Below, piece by piece: positions 43,538 to 51,812 of a stretch of 64,000 bases of DNA; positions within the stretch are counted from its first letter, which is position 1; each line of letters starts with the position of its first letter. The stretch lies in assembly GCF_916700565.1 (NCBI RefSeq), contig NZ_CAKAKO010000009.1, positions 1 to 64,000 of the forward strand. The letters are read 5' to 3'. Under the pieces are notes generated by a model. It did no database searches. It saw nothing but the letters and a program-made list of their open reading frames with translations, and was not told the origin of the DNA. The DNA comes from Xenophilus sp. Marseille-Q4582 (lineage in GTDB: Bacteria; Pseudomonadota; Gammaproteobacteria; Burkholderiales; Burkholderiaceae_C). The translations under genes and the position numbers were made by a program.

Positions 43538-43806
43538 CTCAGCCTTCCCTGCTGTCTCTGCGGCCGCCGCTCCGCGGCCGTGTCTTTGTGTCCGGTCCAC
43601 GCCCACCAGGTGCATGGAGCCGGGAGGCGTTCGCAGCCATCTTAGGCATTTCGTTTTCCTCTTCAAACAGGTGCCGCCCAATCCCGCGCAGTGCAAGTGG
43701 ATGTAACAACCATGGCCGACCCCGGGATGCGGGCGCGCCACGCCTGCGAAGGCGGCCGGCGCGCAGGCGCCTGGAAGCGCGCCTGGCCTGTGGCACGATC
43801 CCGCCC

Positions 43807-44373
43807 ATGCTCGAGCCCACCCGCCGCGTCCCCTACCGCACCTGGCCGGCCAGCCTGGCTCTCCTGGCCGCCATCACCGCCTATGTGGGCGGCCTGCAGT
43901 GGTGGGACCGGCACACGCCCGCCACGCGCGCCCTGCCCGCCCAGCCGACGCTTTCGGTCGGCCAGGCGCGCTTCGTGCCGGCGCCGGGCTGGCTGATGGA
44001 CGTGTCGCGCTCGCGCGCCGGCCAGTCGCTGGTGCTGTTCAAGAACGGCCACACCTTCTCCGTCAAGACCGCGCGCTGGCTGGGCGGGCCGCAGGGGCCG
44101 ATGGCACGGCAGCAGCGGCTGATCGTGCGCGGCGAGCACCTGCGCATCGAGGGCGAGAGCACGGACTTCTTCACCGACTGGGGCCTGCAGGGCAGCACCT
44201 TCGCCTACTACGGCCCCAAGCTCAGCGGCCGCTTCTGGCAGATGGTGGACGCGCACCGGCAGTCGGTCGTGCAGGTGGACTTCTACGGGCCGAACGAGGA
44301 CGCGTCCGTGGCGTCCGAGGCGCTGGCCGACGCCCGCCGCATGCTCGCTTCGATGGACCTGGAGGCGTCGTGA
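43807..44373 (+). CDS. Membrane-anchored hypothetical protein coupled to PrsW-like protease
   Basis: A 188-residue protein with a short cytoplasmic N-terminus, one TM helix (about 13-30) and a soluble, probably periplasmic, part rich in aromatic residues (APGWLMDVSRS, FFTDWGLQGSTFAYYGP, QVDFYGPNED). Its stop overlaps the GTG start of the PrsW-like gene. The coupling suggests it may be a partner, regulator or substrate of that intramembrane protease. I do not recognise the family. Confidence 0.75.
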   Translation: MLEPTRRVPYRTWPASLALLAAITAYVGGLQWWDRHTPATRALPAQPTLSVGQARFVPAPGWLMDVSRSRAGQSLVLFKNGHTFSVKTARWLGGPQGPMARQQRLIVRGEHLRIEGESTDFFTDWGLQGSTFAYYGPKLSGRFWQMVDAHRQSVVQVDFYGPNEDASVASEALADARRMLASMDLEAS

Positions 44374-45626
44374 ACCTGCGCCAGACCCCGCCTGCCGCGC
44401 CCGATACCACCGACGCCCCTGCCTCGCAGGCATCGCAGGCCTGGCCCATTGGCACCGATTCCTTCTTCCAGCCCCGGCGCGCGGCCTTCTGGCTGCTGGC
44501 CGCCTGGCTCGCCAATGGCCTGGTCTACACCGTGGGGCTCTTTGCCACGGGCTTTCGCGTCGTGCCCATCGCGGCGCTGCTGGGGCTGGCCGTGTGGAGC
44601 CTGTACACGCTGGCCTTCTTCGCGCTCTTTCGCGCACTGGATCTGCTGGAGCAGCACCCGCCCGAGGCCTATGCCCTGGCCTTTGCCTGGGGCGGCCTGG
44701 GCGCGGTGCACCTGGCGCTGCCGGCCAACGTCGCGATCCAGAGCCTCGCGGCCAAGCTGATCTCGCCCGAGTTCGTGGCCGTGTGGGGACCCGCGCTTGC
44801 GGGCCCGGTCACCGAGGAGTTCCTCAAGCTGGTTGGCGTGCTGCTGCTCATCCTGGTCGCGCGCAACCAGTTCCAGACCGAGCTGTCGGTGCTGGTGGTG
44901 GGCGCCATGGCCGGGCTGGGCTTCCAGGTGGTGGAGAACCTCAGCTACACCGTTCGCGCGGCCATGAACTTCCCGCTCGAAAGCCAGGTGCTGCCCGTGC
45001 TGCTGAACCTGGTCACGCGCGGGCTGCTCAGCGGACTGTGGACCCATGCCGCCTACACCACGATCGCGGCCTACGGCGTGGCCTGGTACCTGCGCCACAC
45101 CGAGCGCGGCCCCGCTGCGCGCGTCGCCATCGCGCTGCTGTGCTTCGGGCTTGCGTGGTTCATGCATTTCTTCTGGAACTCGCCCTGGCTCGAAGACGGG
45201 TTCAGCGACGGCCCGCTGGGCCTGGCGCTGCTGCTGATCGTGAAAGGCCTGCCCGTGCTGGCGGCGGCGGCGGTGTTCTGGCGCGCGGCCGTGCGCGAAA
45301 GCGGCGCCCACCTCCACCACCTGGCGTCCTGCTTCGTGCCCGAGCGCGACCTGCTGCGCGACGACGAATGGCAGCGTCTGGGCTCGCCGCTGGAGCGCTG
45401 GCGCGTGCGCCGCGAGATGGGCCGCCGGCACGGCCGCCGCGCGCGGCGCCTGAAGGGCCGACTGCAGCGCGAGCAGCTGCGCCTGGTGATGCAGGCCGGC
45501 ACCTACGGGCGCGGCGCGCACACGCTGCGGCACGAATTGGCGATCCGGCGCATCCGCGCCAGGCTCGATGCGCTGGTGGCGCCGGCCCCGCCGGCGGGCG
45601 GGCGCGCCACCGCGGGCGCCGGCTAG
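44370..45626 (+). CDS. PrsW-like intramembrane metalloprotease
   Basis: A 418-residue protein with about 8 TM helices in the first 310 residues. PrsW active-site motifs are present: EE149-150 in GPVTEEFLK, E189-N190 in GLGFQVVENLSY, H226 in LWTHAAYT and H266 in WFMHFFWN. PrsW-type (CPBP superfamily) enzymes cleave TM proteins, such as anti-sigma factors. The cytoplasmic tail (about 310-418) is very Arg-rich with many RR pairs. It starts with GTG (GTGA overlap, GGAGG 4 bases upstream). Its 3' end overlaps the convergent ogt gene by 4 bases. Confidence 0.87.
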   Translation: MNLRQTPPAAPDTTDAPASQASQAWPIGTDSFFQPRRAAFWLLAAWLANGLVYTVGLFATGFRVVPIAALLGLAVWSLYTLAFFALFRALDLLEQHPPEAYALAFAWGGLGAVHLALPANVAIQSLAAKLISPEFVAVWGPALAGPVTEEFLKLVGVLLLILVARNQFQTELSVLVVGAMAGLGFQVVENLSYTVRAAMNFPLESQVLPVLLNLVTRGLLSGLWTHAAYTTIAAYGVAWYLRHTERGPAARVAIALLCFGLAWFMHFFWNSPWLEDGFSDGPLGLALLLIVKGLPVLAAAAVFWRAAVRESGAHLHHLASCFVPERDLLRDDEWQRLGSPLERWRVRREMGRRHGRRARRLKGRLQREQLRLVMQAGTYGRGAHTLRHELAIRRIRARLDALVAPAPPAGGRATAGAG

Positions 45627-46192
45627 AACAACTGGCCCTGGCCGCCCGGCCGCGCGCCCTCGATCGCGAGCATGCGCAGCTTCAGTTCCACCCCGCCCGG
45701 CGCCGAGAAGCCCCCTTGCCAGCCCCGCGCGCCGAGCACCCGGTGGCAAGGCACCACCGGCGCGAAGGGATTGGCCCCCAGCGCCTGGCCGACGGCGCGC
45801 GCCTGCGTCCGGTCGCCCAGCGCCTGCGCGATCTCGCCATAGGTGCGCACCTCGCCCGGCGCAATGGCGCGCGCCAGCGCATACACGCGCTGCTGGAAGG
45901 CCGGGATCGCCGCCATGTCGAGCACGATGTCCTGCAGGTCGCGCGGCTCGCCGGCCAGCAGGGCCCGCACGCCCTCCACCGCATGCCGGACCGACGGGGG
46001 CCACTGGCATTCCTGCGCCTCGGCCCATGCCGGCCACCGCCGACGCAGCCGGGCGCGCATTCCCTCGGCGCTGCCATCCTTCTCCGGCAGCAGCACGCAG
46101 CGCAGGCCCGCGTCGCCCCAGGCCAGTCCGCAATGGCCGATCGCGGTCACGAACGCGGCCCAGCCCTGCGCAAGCACAGTCTTTTCGGTCAT
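45623..46192 (-). CDS. ogt: Methylated-DNA-protein cysteine methyltransferase
   Basis: A 189-residue suicide DNA-repair enzyme. The C-terminal domain has VYALARAIAPGEVRTYGEIA, the helix-turn-helix Arg region NPFAP and the alkyl-acceptor PCHRV (Cys near 147), then GGFSAPGGVELKLRML. It removes O6-alkyl groups from guanine. N-terminal residues 1-80 form the divergent RNase H-like part. Start MTEKTV at 46192; longer starts are low-complexity. Confidence 0.91.
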   Translation of the reverse strand: MTEKTVLAQGWAAFVTAIGHCGLAWGDAGLRCVLLPEKDGSAEGMRARLRRRWPAWAEAQECQWPPSVRHAVEGVRALLAGEPRDLQDIVLDMAAIPAFQQRVYALARAIAPGEVRTYGEIAQALGDRTQARAVGQALGANPFAPVVPCHRVLGARGWQGGFSAPGGVELKLRMLAIEGARPGGQGQLF

Positions 46193-46392
46193 GGTTTCGG
46201 CATCGAAAGATGGGACACGGAAAGTCAAGCGGGCAGCCCCGCCTCCAGCGGCCTGCCATTGTCTCCCTCTCGCAGGGCGCGAGACGCAGCCGGCCCGGCC
46301 CGGCCTTGGCTGGCGGGACGGATGGGCGGCGCGCCTTGCCGCCGAACGCATGCGACCCGCCAGGCCCGTGGTGCGAGGCGCAAGAGGGCGCA

Positions 46393-46416
46393 AAAAAGGG
46401 CCCGCAGGCCCTTTTT
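46393..46416 (-). terminator. Rho-independent terminator after the ligand-binding lipoprotein gene
   Basis: AAAAAGGGCC and GGCCCTTTTT form a perfect 10-bp stem around a CGCA loop, with T-runs on both strands, so it can act bidirectionally. It lies 48 bases past the stop of the minus-strand binding-protein gene and about 200 bases before ogt, where I see no other signal. Confidence 0.85.
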
Positions 46417-46463
46417 CAGATCGCGCGCGCCGAAACGCGTCGGCGATGGACGGTCCGGTCAGA

Positions 46464-47675
46464 TCAGCGCACCACGGCGATCTGCGTGCGCTGGCCGCCC
46501 TTGTAGGTGTACAGCGTCAGGGCGCCGCCCTTGATGTCGCCCTTCTCGTCGAAGGTGATCGGGCCGGTCAGGCCCTTGTAGTCGACCTTGCCCACTTCGG
46601 GCAGGTACTTCTCGGGATCGGCCGAGCCGGCCTTCTGCATGGCGGCGGCCAGCACCTGCACGGCGTCGTACACGTACGGGGCGTAGATCTGCACGTCCAC
46701 ACCGTTCTTTTCCTTGAACTTGGCCTTCCAGGCATCCAGCGGCGCCTTGAAGTCGCCATCCACGCCGCCGGCTTCGGCGCACACCACCATGTCTTCGCCG
46801 ATGGCATCGCCGGCCAGCTTGGCCAGCTCGCCCGTGCACAGGCCGTCGCCGCCCATGAACTTGACGTTCAGGCCCAGCTGCTTGACCTGCTTGAGCATCG
46901 GGCCGCCGACGGCGTCCATGCCGCCGAAGAACAGGATGTCGGGGCTCTGGCCCTTGAGCTTGGTCAGGATGGCGTTGAAGTCGGTGGACTTGTCGGTCGT
47001 GAACTCGTGGCCCACGATGGTCGCGCCCGCTTCCTTGGCGGCCTTGGAGAACTCCTCGGCCACGCCCTGGCCGTAGGCCGTGCGGTCGTCGATCACGGCG
47101 ATCTTCTTGCCGTTGAGCGTCTGCACCGCATAGCGGCCCAGCGTGCCACCCAGCTGCGTGTCATCGGCCACGACGCGGAAGGTCGTCTTGAAACCCTGGC
47201 GCGTGTACTTGGGGTTGGTGGCCGAAGGCGAGACCTGCGGGATGCCGGCATCGCTGTACAGCTTGGACGCGGGAATGGTGGTGCCCGAGTTCAGGTGGCC
47301 GACCACGCCGTTGACCTTGCTGTCGACCAGCTTCTGCGCCACGGCCGTGCCCTGCTTCGGATCGCCGGCATCGTCTTCGGCGACCAGCTCGAACCTGGCC
47401 ACCTTGTCGCCGATCTTCACGCCCTGGGCGTTCAAGTCCTCGATGGCCATCTTGGCGCCGAGTTCGTTGTCCTTGCCCAGGTGGGCGATGGGACCGCTGA
47501 CAGGGCCCACGTGGCCGATCTTGACCACCACGGTCTCCGCTGCAGGAGGTGCAGCCGGCGCGGGTGCTGCGGCCGTGGGTGCGGGGGCCGCCGCAGGCGC
47601 TGCGGCCTCTTCCTTCTTGCCGCACGCCACCACCGAGAGAGCAGCCAGTGCGACCGCCGTCCATTTCAATTGCAT
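46464..47675 (-). CDS. Branched-chain amino acid-type ABC substrate-binding lipoprotein
   Basis: A 403-residue lipid-anchored binding protein. Lipobox LSVVAC ends the signal (Cys 18), followed by a KKEEAAAP linker very rich in Ala and Pro (about 20-48), then VVVKIGHVGPVSGPIAHLGKD, the LivK-type N-terminus. LNSGTTIPASKLY and SPSATNPKYT are typical ligand-site loops. No permease or ATPase genes are adjacent, so it either works with a distant transporter or is an orphan receptor. The start codon is 136 bases from an inserted IS element. Confidence 0.91.
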   Translation of the reverse strand: MQLKWTAVALAALSVVACGKKEEAAAPAAAPAPTAAAPAPAAPPAAETVVVKIGHVGPVSGPIAHLGKDNELGAKMAIEDLNAQGVKIGDKVARFELVAEDDAGDPKQGTAVAQKLVDSKVNGVVGHLNSGTTIPASKLYSDAGIPQVSPSATNPKYTRQGFKTTFRVVADDTQLGGTLGRYAVQTLNGKKIAVIDDRTAYGQGVAEEFSKAAKEAGATIVGHEFTTDKSTDFNAILTKLKGQSPDILFFGGMDAVGGPMLKQVKQLGLNVKFMGGDGLCTGELAKLAGDAIGEDMVVCAEAGGVDGDFKAPLDAWKAKFKEKNGVDVQIYAPYVYDAVQVLAAAMQKAGSADPEKYLPEVGKVDYKGLTGPITFDEKGDIKGGALTLYTYKGGQRTQIAVVR

Positions 47676-47810
47676 GGAAACCTCCAGAACTTGAGGAACA
47701 AGAGTTGATTAAACCGGTCTTCGTGACCGGGGCCTACGCTTGGAGCAAGTTCCAGGCCGGAGGCTCCGGCCGGCGCCCCTCGCGCCGTCCCGACCTGAAA
47801 TTCAGTTTAG

Positions 47811-49131
47811 CAGGCCGTTGAAAAATCCCCTGCGAGCGTCCGCGTCGGCCGCTACGATCTGAAGCCATCCCGCAACAACTGCGACAAGAAAGATGAGAGG
47901 CAACCAAGACTTCCAGGGGGCGATGTTCAGCTACATCAGCCTTGAAGAAAGAGTGCCAGCGGCACACCCGCTGCGCAAGTTGCGCGCCGTGGTGGATGCG
48001 CTGCTGGCGAGCATGAACAGCGAGTTCGAAGCGGTGTACGCCCGCCGTGGCCGACCGTCGGTGCCGCCGGAGATGCTGCTCAAGGCCTTGCTGCTGCAAA
48101 TCCTGTTCTCCATCCGCAGCGAACGCCAGCTGGTCGAGGCGGTCAACTACAACCTGCTGTACCGCTGGTTCGTCGGCCTGAACATCGAGGACAAAGTTTG
48201 GGACCACTCCACCTTCAGCGCCAACCGCGAACGCCTCTTCAACGAAGACCTGGCGCGCGCCTTCTTCGAGCGCGTCAAGCTCAGCGCCCAGTGGGGCCGG
48301 CTTGCCAGCGACGAACACTTCAGCGTGGACGGCACGCTGATTGAGGCCTGGGCCTCGCACAAGAGTTTCAAACGCAAAGACGACGACAGCGGCACGCCAC
48401 CCGGACGCAACCCCGAGGTGAACTTCAAAGGGCAGGAGCGCTGCAACGGCACCCATGCCAGCACCACCGATGCCGATGCCCGGCTGTTCAAGAAGAGCGC
48501 GGGCGACAAGTCCCGCCTGTGCCACATGGGGCACATCCTCATGGAGAACCGCAACGGTCTGATCGTGGATGTGGAGATCACACATGCCAGTGGCACCGCC
48601 GAGCGCGAGGCGGCGCTGGCGATGCTCAAACGCCGGGGCAACAGGAACAAGCGGGCCACGGTCGGCGCCGACAAGGGCTACGACAGCAAGAACTTCATCA
48701 AGGGCTGTCGCCGGCTCTTGGTCACGCCGCACGTGGCGGCCAAGGACAAGCACTCTGCAGTCGATGGGCGCATCAAGCGCCACGAGGGCTACAAAACCAG
48801 CCTCAAAGTGCGCAAGCGAATCGAGGAGGCCTTTGGCTGGATCAAGACAGTGGGCGGTCTGGCCAAGACCAAATTGATCGGTCAGGCCAAGCTCGCGGGC
48901 CAGGCGCTGCTGTGCTTTGCCACCTACAACCTGGTGCGCATGGGCAGTCTGGGCGGTTGGTGGGACGCGCATCATGCGTGAACCATGGGATACGTGCGCC
49001 CGGAACGGGCAAAACGGCCTGCAAACAGGCCGAAATGGCCGCTCCAATCGCTGCGCAGGCCAGTTTGCGCGATCCGTTTCTTCGAAATCCACGACCCTGG
49101 CGCGTTCGATGAGCATTTTTTCAACGGCCTG
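47811..49131 (+). mobile_element. IS5-family insertion sequence, 1321 bp
   Basis: The ends are perfect 15-bp inverted repeats CAGGCCGTTGAAAAA (47811-47825 and its inverse ending at 49131), flanked by a 4-bp target duplication TTAG at 47807-47810 and 49132-49135, which fits the YTAR target preference of the IS5 group. One intact transposase gene. The insertion lies in the last codons of the neighbouring gene (see that entry). The short 3' part (48982-49131) holds no gene. Confidence 0.95.
47893..48981 (+). CDS. IS5-family transposase
   Basis: A 362-residue DDE transposase. Order: DUF772-like N-terminus (PLRKLRAVVDALL, RPSVPPEMLLKALLLQILFSIRSERQL), first catalytic Asp in HFSVDGTLIEAWAS, second in GADKGYDSKNF, and Glu in KRIEEAFGWIKTVGGLAK. 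All catalytic residues and the full length are present, so the element is probably mobile. AAGAAAG lies just before the ATG. Confidence 0.95.
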   Translation: MRGNQDFQGAMFSYISLEERVPAAHPLRKLRAVVDALLASMNSEFEAVYARRGRPSVPPEMLLKALLLQILFSIRSERQLVEAVNYNLLYRWFVGLNIEDKVWDHSTFSANRERLFNEDLARAFFERVKLSAQWGRLASDEHFSVDGTLIEAWASHKSFKRKDDDSGTPPGRNPEVNFKGQERCNGTHASTTDADARLFKKSAGDKSRLCHMGHILMENRNGLIVDVEITHASGTAEREAALAMLKRRGNRNKRATVGADKGYDSKNFIKGCRRLLVTPHVAAKDKHSAVDGRIKRHEGYKTSLKVRKRIEEAFGWIKTVGGLAKTKLIGQAKLAGQALLCFATYNLVRMGSLGGWWDAHHA

Positions 49132-49771
49132 TTAGATCAAGCCGGGTGCGCGAATGCGCCGCGGACCCCGGGGTTTCCGATAGTTCATGCGCCATCGCTT
49201 CGACCACCAATTCGCGCAGCGCGGCCTCCACGCTCTGCCGCAGGCGCGGCACCATCGCGTCGAGCTGCTGCTGCACGGCGGCCGACACGATCTCGGTGAG
49301 CCGGTCTTCCAGCGACAGGTCCACGCGCTGCAGCACGCGATGCAGCAGCTCTTCTTCCAGCCGGAAGGCTTCGGCCTCGTCGATGGGCAGCGCGCGCATG
49401 CTCGGCGGGGCCGGCACGGGCTGGAACGGCGCGCCTTCGTGCGGCGCGCCCTCGGCCTGCATCGCATCGGCAGCGCCCGCCACGCGGGGCCCGGGTTCGG
49501 CCAGCGGCGGTTGTGAGGGCGCGCGCGCGAACGGCGGCTCGGCCGTGAAAGCGTCGGTCAGCACCGGCAGTTCCGGCTTCACGGCCGCGTCGCGCGGCGC
49601 CATGGACAAGGGCTCGACCGTTGGCTCGGCCGCGACAGGCGCTGGCGACTCAGGCGCGGATGCGGATGCGGGTGCGGGTGCGGGCGCCGTGGCGGCCTCT
49701 TCCTGCAGGTCCACCACGGCCGTCAGCGTCGGCACGAAACGCGGCGGCGTGCGCGGCGGCCCCTCCATCAT
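49121..49771 (-). CDS. Hypothetical Pro/Ala-rich protein, C-terminus rewritten by IS insertion
   Basis: A 216-residue protein. Residues 1-125 are low-complexity, rich in Pro, Ala and Glu; a PVLTDAF motif sits near 70, reminiscent of DUF2486 proteins, though I am not sure. Residues about 135-200 form a long amphipathic helical region (LEEELLHRVLQRVDLSLEDRL). The gene follows holC with a 4-base overlap. Its stop codon is supplied by the end of the IS: rebuilding the empty site gives ...Leu-Asn-stop, whereas now it reads ...Leu-Thr-Gly-Arg-stop. The body of the protein is unaffected. Confidence 0.72.
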   Translation of the reverse strand: MMEGPPRTPPRFVPTLTAVVDLQEEAATAPAPAPASASAPESPAPVAAEPTVEPLSMAPRDAAVKPELPVLTDAFTAEPPFARAPSQPPLAEPGPRVAGAADAMQAEGAPHEGAPFQPVPAPPSMRALPIDEAEAFRLEEELLHRVLQRVDLSLEDRLTEIVSAAVQQQLDAMVPRLRQSVEAALRELVVEAMAHELSETPGSAAHSRTRLDLTGR

Positions 49772-50217
49772 GCGCTCCTGGCGCCCAGGTCGTGGCGCGT
49801 GATCGCGTAGCCGCGGGACTGGTAGTGGCGCCAGCGCTGGCGGCCGGCCTCGCGCTCGGCCGGCTCCTGGCCGACCACGTCGATCAGGCGCTCGAAGCGC
49901 TCGAAGCCCGCCGGCGTGGCCGGGCCCAGGTTGACCATCACTTCATGGTGCGGGACCCGCGCGGCATCAGGGCCGTCCTGCGGCTCCAGCAGCACGACGG
50001 GGCTGCGCGACAGCACGGCCGGCGGCGCCGAAGCGAGGCAATGCGCGATGAAGTCGCTGGGCGAGAAAGTCCACAGCGCCTGGTCCAGCGCCTGCAGCAC
50101 AGGCGCCTCGGCCACCACCACCACCCTCGCGCCGGCGCCGGCCACGGCCTTGCGCAGCAGACGGCAGGCATGGCCGAGCTTGTCGCCGGCGTTGAAGTGG
50201 ACGTCGATGCCCGTCAC
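49768..50217 (-). CDS. holC: DNA polymerase III subunit chi
   Basis: A 149-residue subunit: N-terminal VDVHFN-like IDVHFNAGDKLGHACRLLRKA, then LDQALWTFSPSDFIAHC, both typical of HolC, the subunit linking the clamp loader to single-strand-binding protein. The start is a GTG at 50217 overlapping the pepA stop (GTGA) without its own ribosome site. The pepA-holC order is widespread in proteobacteria. Confidence 0.9.
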   Translation of the reverse strand: MTGIDVHFNAGDKLGHACRLLRKAVAGAGARVVVVAEAPVLQALDQALWTFSPSDFIAHCLASAPPAVLSRSPVVLLEPQDGPDAARVPHHEVMVNLGPATPAGFERFERLIDVVGQEPAEREAGRQRWRHYQSRGYAITRHDLGARSA

Positions 50218-51752
50218 GCGCGGCGAGCGGTGCGGCCGCCCTTGCCTGCGGCGGGTGCCCCGGCCGCGGCGGACTTGCGGGCCGCGCGGGCCGGCTTCCC
50301 GGTCCCGGCGGGCGCGCCCTGGTCCAGCAGGTACTGCAAGAGCAGGCCCACGGGCCGGCCGGTCGCCCCCTTGGCGGCACCGCTCTTCCAGGCCGTGCCG
50401 GCGATGTCCAGGTGCGCCCAGCGCAGGTCGGCCGTGAAGCGCTGCAGGAACTTGGCGGCCGTGATCGCGCCGCCCGCGCGGCCGGCCACGTTGGCCACGT
50501 CGGCGAAATTCGTCTTCAGGCCTTCGCCGTACTCCTCGTCCAGCGGCAGGCGCCAGCAGCGGTCCAGCGCCGCCTCGCCGGCCGCCTGCAACGCCTGCGC
50601 CAGCGCGTCGTCGGTGGAGAACAAGCCGCTGCGCACACCGCCCAGCGCGATCACGCAGGCGCCCGTGAGGGTGGCGATGTCCACCACCGCGGCGGGCTTG
50701 AAGCGCTTGGCGTATTCCAGCGCATCGCACAGGATCAGCCGGCCTTCGGCGTCGGTGTTGAGCACCTCGATGGTCTGGCCGTTCATGCTCGTGACCACGT
50801 CGCCCGGCTTGAGCGCGCGGCCATCGTTCATGTTCTCGCAGGCGGGGATCAGGCCGATCACGTTCAGGGCCGGCTGCAGTTCGCCCAGCGCGCGGAACAC
50901 GCCCAGCACGCTGGCCGCGCCACCCATGTCGAACTTCATCTCGTCCATCTCGGCCGCGGGCTTGAGCGACACGCCACCGGTGTCGAAGGTGATGCCCTTG
51001 CCCACCAGCACCTGCGGCGCCGCGTCCTTGGCCGCGCCCTGGTAGCGCAGCACGATGAAGCGCAGCGGCTCGGCCGAGCCCTGGGCCACGGCCATGAAGG
51101 CGCCCATCCTGAGGGCTGCCACCTCCTTGGGCCCCAGCACTTCGCAACGCACGCGCGGCGCCTTGGCCAGGGAACGCGCGGCCTCGGCCAGCATCGTCGG
51201 CGTGCAATGGTTGCCCGGGCGATTGGCCCATTCCTTGGCGAACTCCACGCCGCGCACCGTGGCCACGGCGGTCTCCAGCGCGGGCTGCAGGGCCTTGGCA
51301 TCGGGCACGCCCAGGGTCAGTTGCCGGATCGCGCGCGGCTCGGTCTTGGTGCGGGTGGTGGTGTAGACATAGCTCGCGTCCGCGGCGGCGGTGACGGCGG
51401 CCCGCAGCGCAGCGGCGTCGAGCGCGCCCGCCGCGACCAGCAACACGCGGCGCGACTTGCTCGCGTTGGCGGCCTGCACCGCCGCCAGCACGGCCGTGCG
51501 CACGTCGGCGGCCCGCAGGTCACCGGCATGCACGGCCCACAGGCGCGAGGCGCTCACCCCCGCGGGCTTGTAGAAGGCCAGCAAGCGGCCGGTCCGCTCG
51601 CCGATGTCACCCGCCTGCCACGCGTCGCGCAGCAGCCCGGCCAGCGCGTCGCCGCCCTCGAGCGCCGCGTCCCGCGGCAGCAGCACGATCAGCGCATCGG
51701 TCTTTTCGGTGGCGGCCTGGGCCAGGCTGAGGGTCTTGAGTTGAAAGTCCAT
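50214..51752 (-). CDS. pepA: Leucyl aminopeptidase PepA with basic tail
   Basis: A 512-residue M17 metallo-aminopeptidase. Metal and catalytic motifs are VGKGITFDTGGVSLKP, the NTDAEGRLILCDAL signature and the bicarbonate-binding Arg within it. The hexameric enzyme removes N-terminal residues and, in E. coli, also binds DNA in recombination and regulation. After the normal end (about residue 475) there is an extra tail of some 35 residues rich in Ala, Gly, Lys and Arg. Divergent from lptF by 60 bases. Confidence 0.95.
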   Translation of the reverse strand: MDFQLKTLSLAQAATEKTDALIVLLPRDAALEGGDALAGLLRDAWQAGDIGERTGRLLAFYKPAGVSASRLWAVHAGDLRAADVRTAVLAAVQAANASKSRRVLLVAAGALDAAALRAAVTAAADASYVYTTTRTKTEPRAIRQLTLGVPDAKALQPALETAVATVRGVEFAKEWANRPGNHCTPTMLAEAARSLAKAPRVRCEVLGPKEVAALRMGAFMAVAQGSAEPLRFIVLRYQGAAKDAAPQVLVGKGITFDTGGVSLKPAAEMDEMKFDMGGAASVLGVFRALGELQPALNVIGLIPACENMNDGRALKPGDVVTSMNGQTIEVLNTDAEGRLILCDALEYAKRFKPAAVVDIATLTGACVIALGGVRSGLFSTDDALAQALQAAGEAALDRCWRLPLDEEYGEGLKTNFADVANVAGRAGGAITAAKFLQRFTADLRWAHLDIAGTAWKSGAAKGATGRPVGLLLQYLLDQGAPAGTGKPARAARKSAAAGAPAAGKGGRTARRA

Positions 51753-51812
51753 AATCTCGCTTTTGGCCGCGCTCCACCCGCGCAGGTGCAAAGGGCGGCC
51801 GGTTCCTCGACG

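Noticed and set aside
47811-49131. Possibility that the second IS truncates the gene after holC
   Set aside because: Rebuilding the target site shows the gene lost only its last residue and gained three, so it is not a pseudogene.
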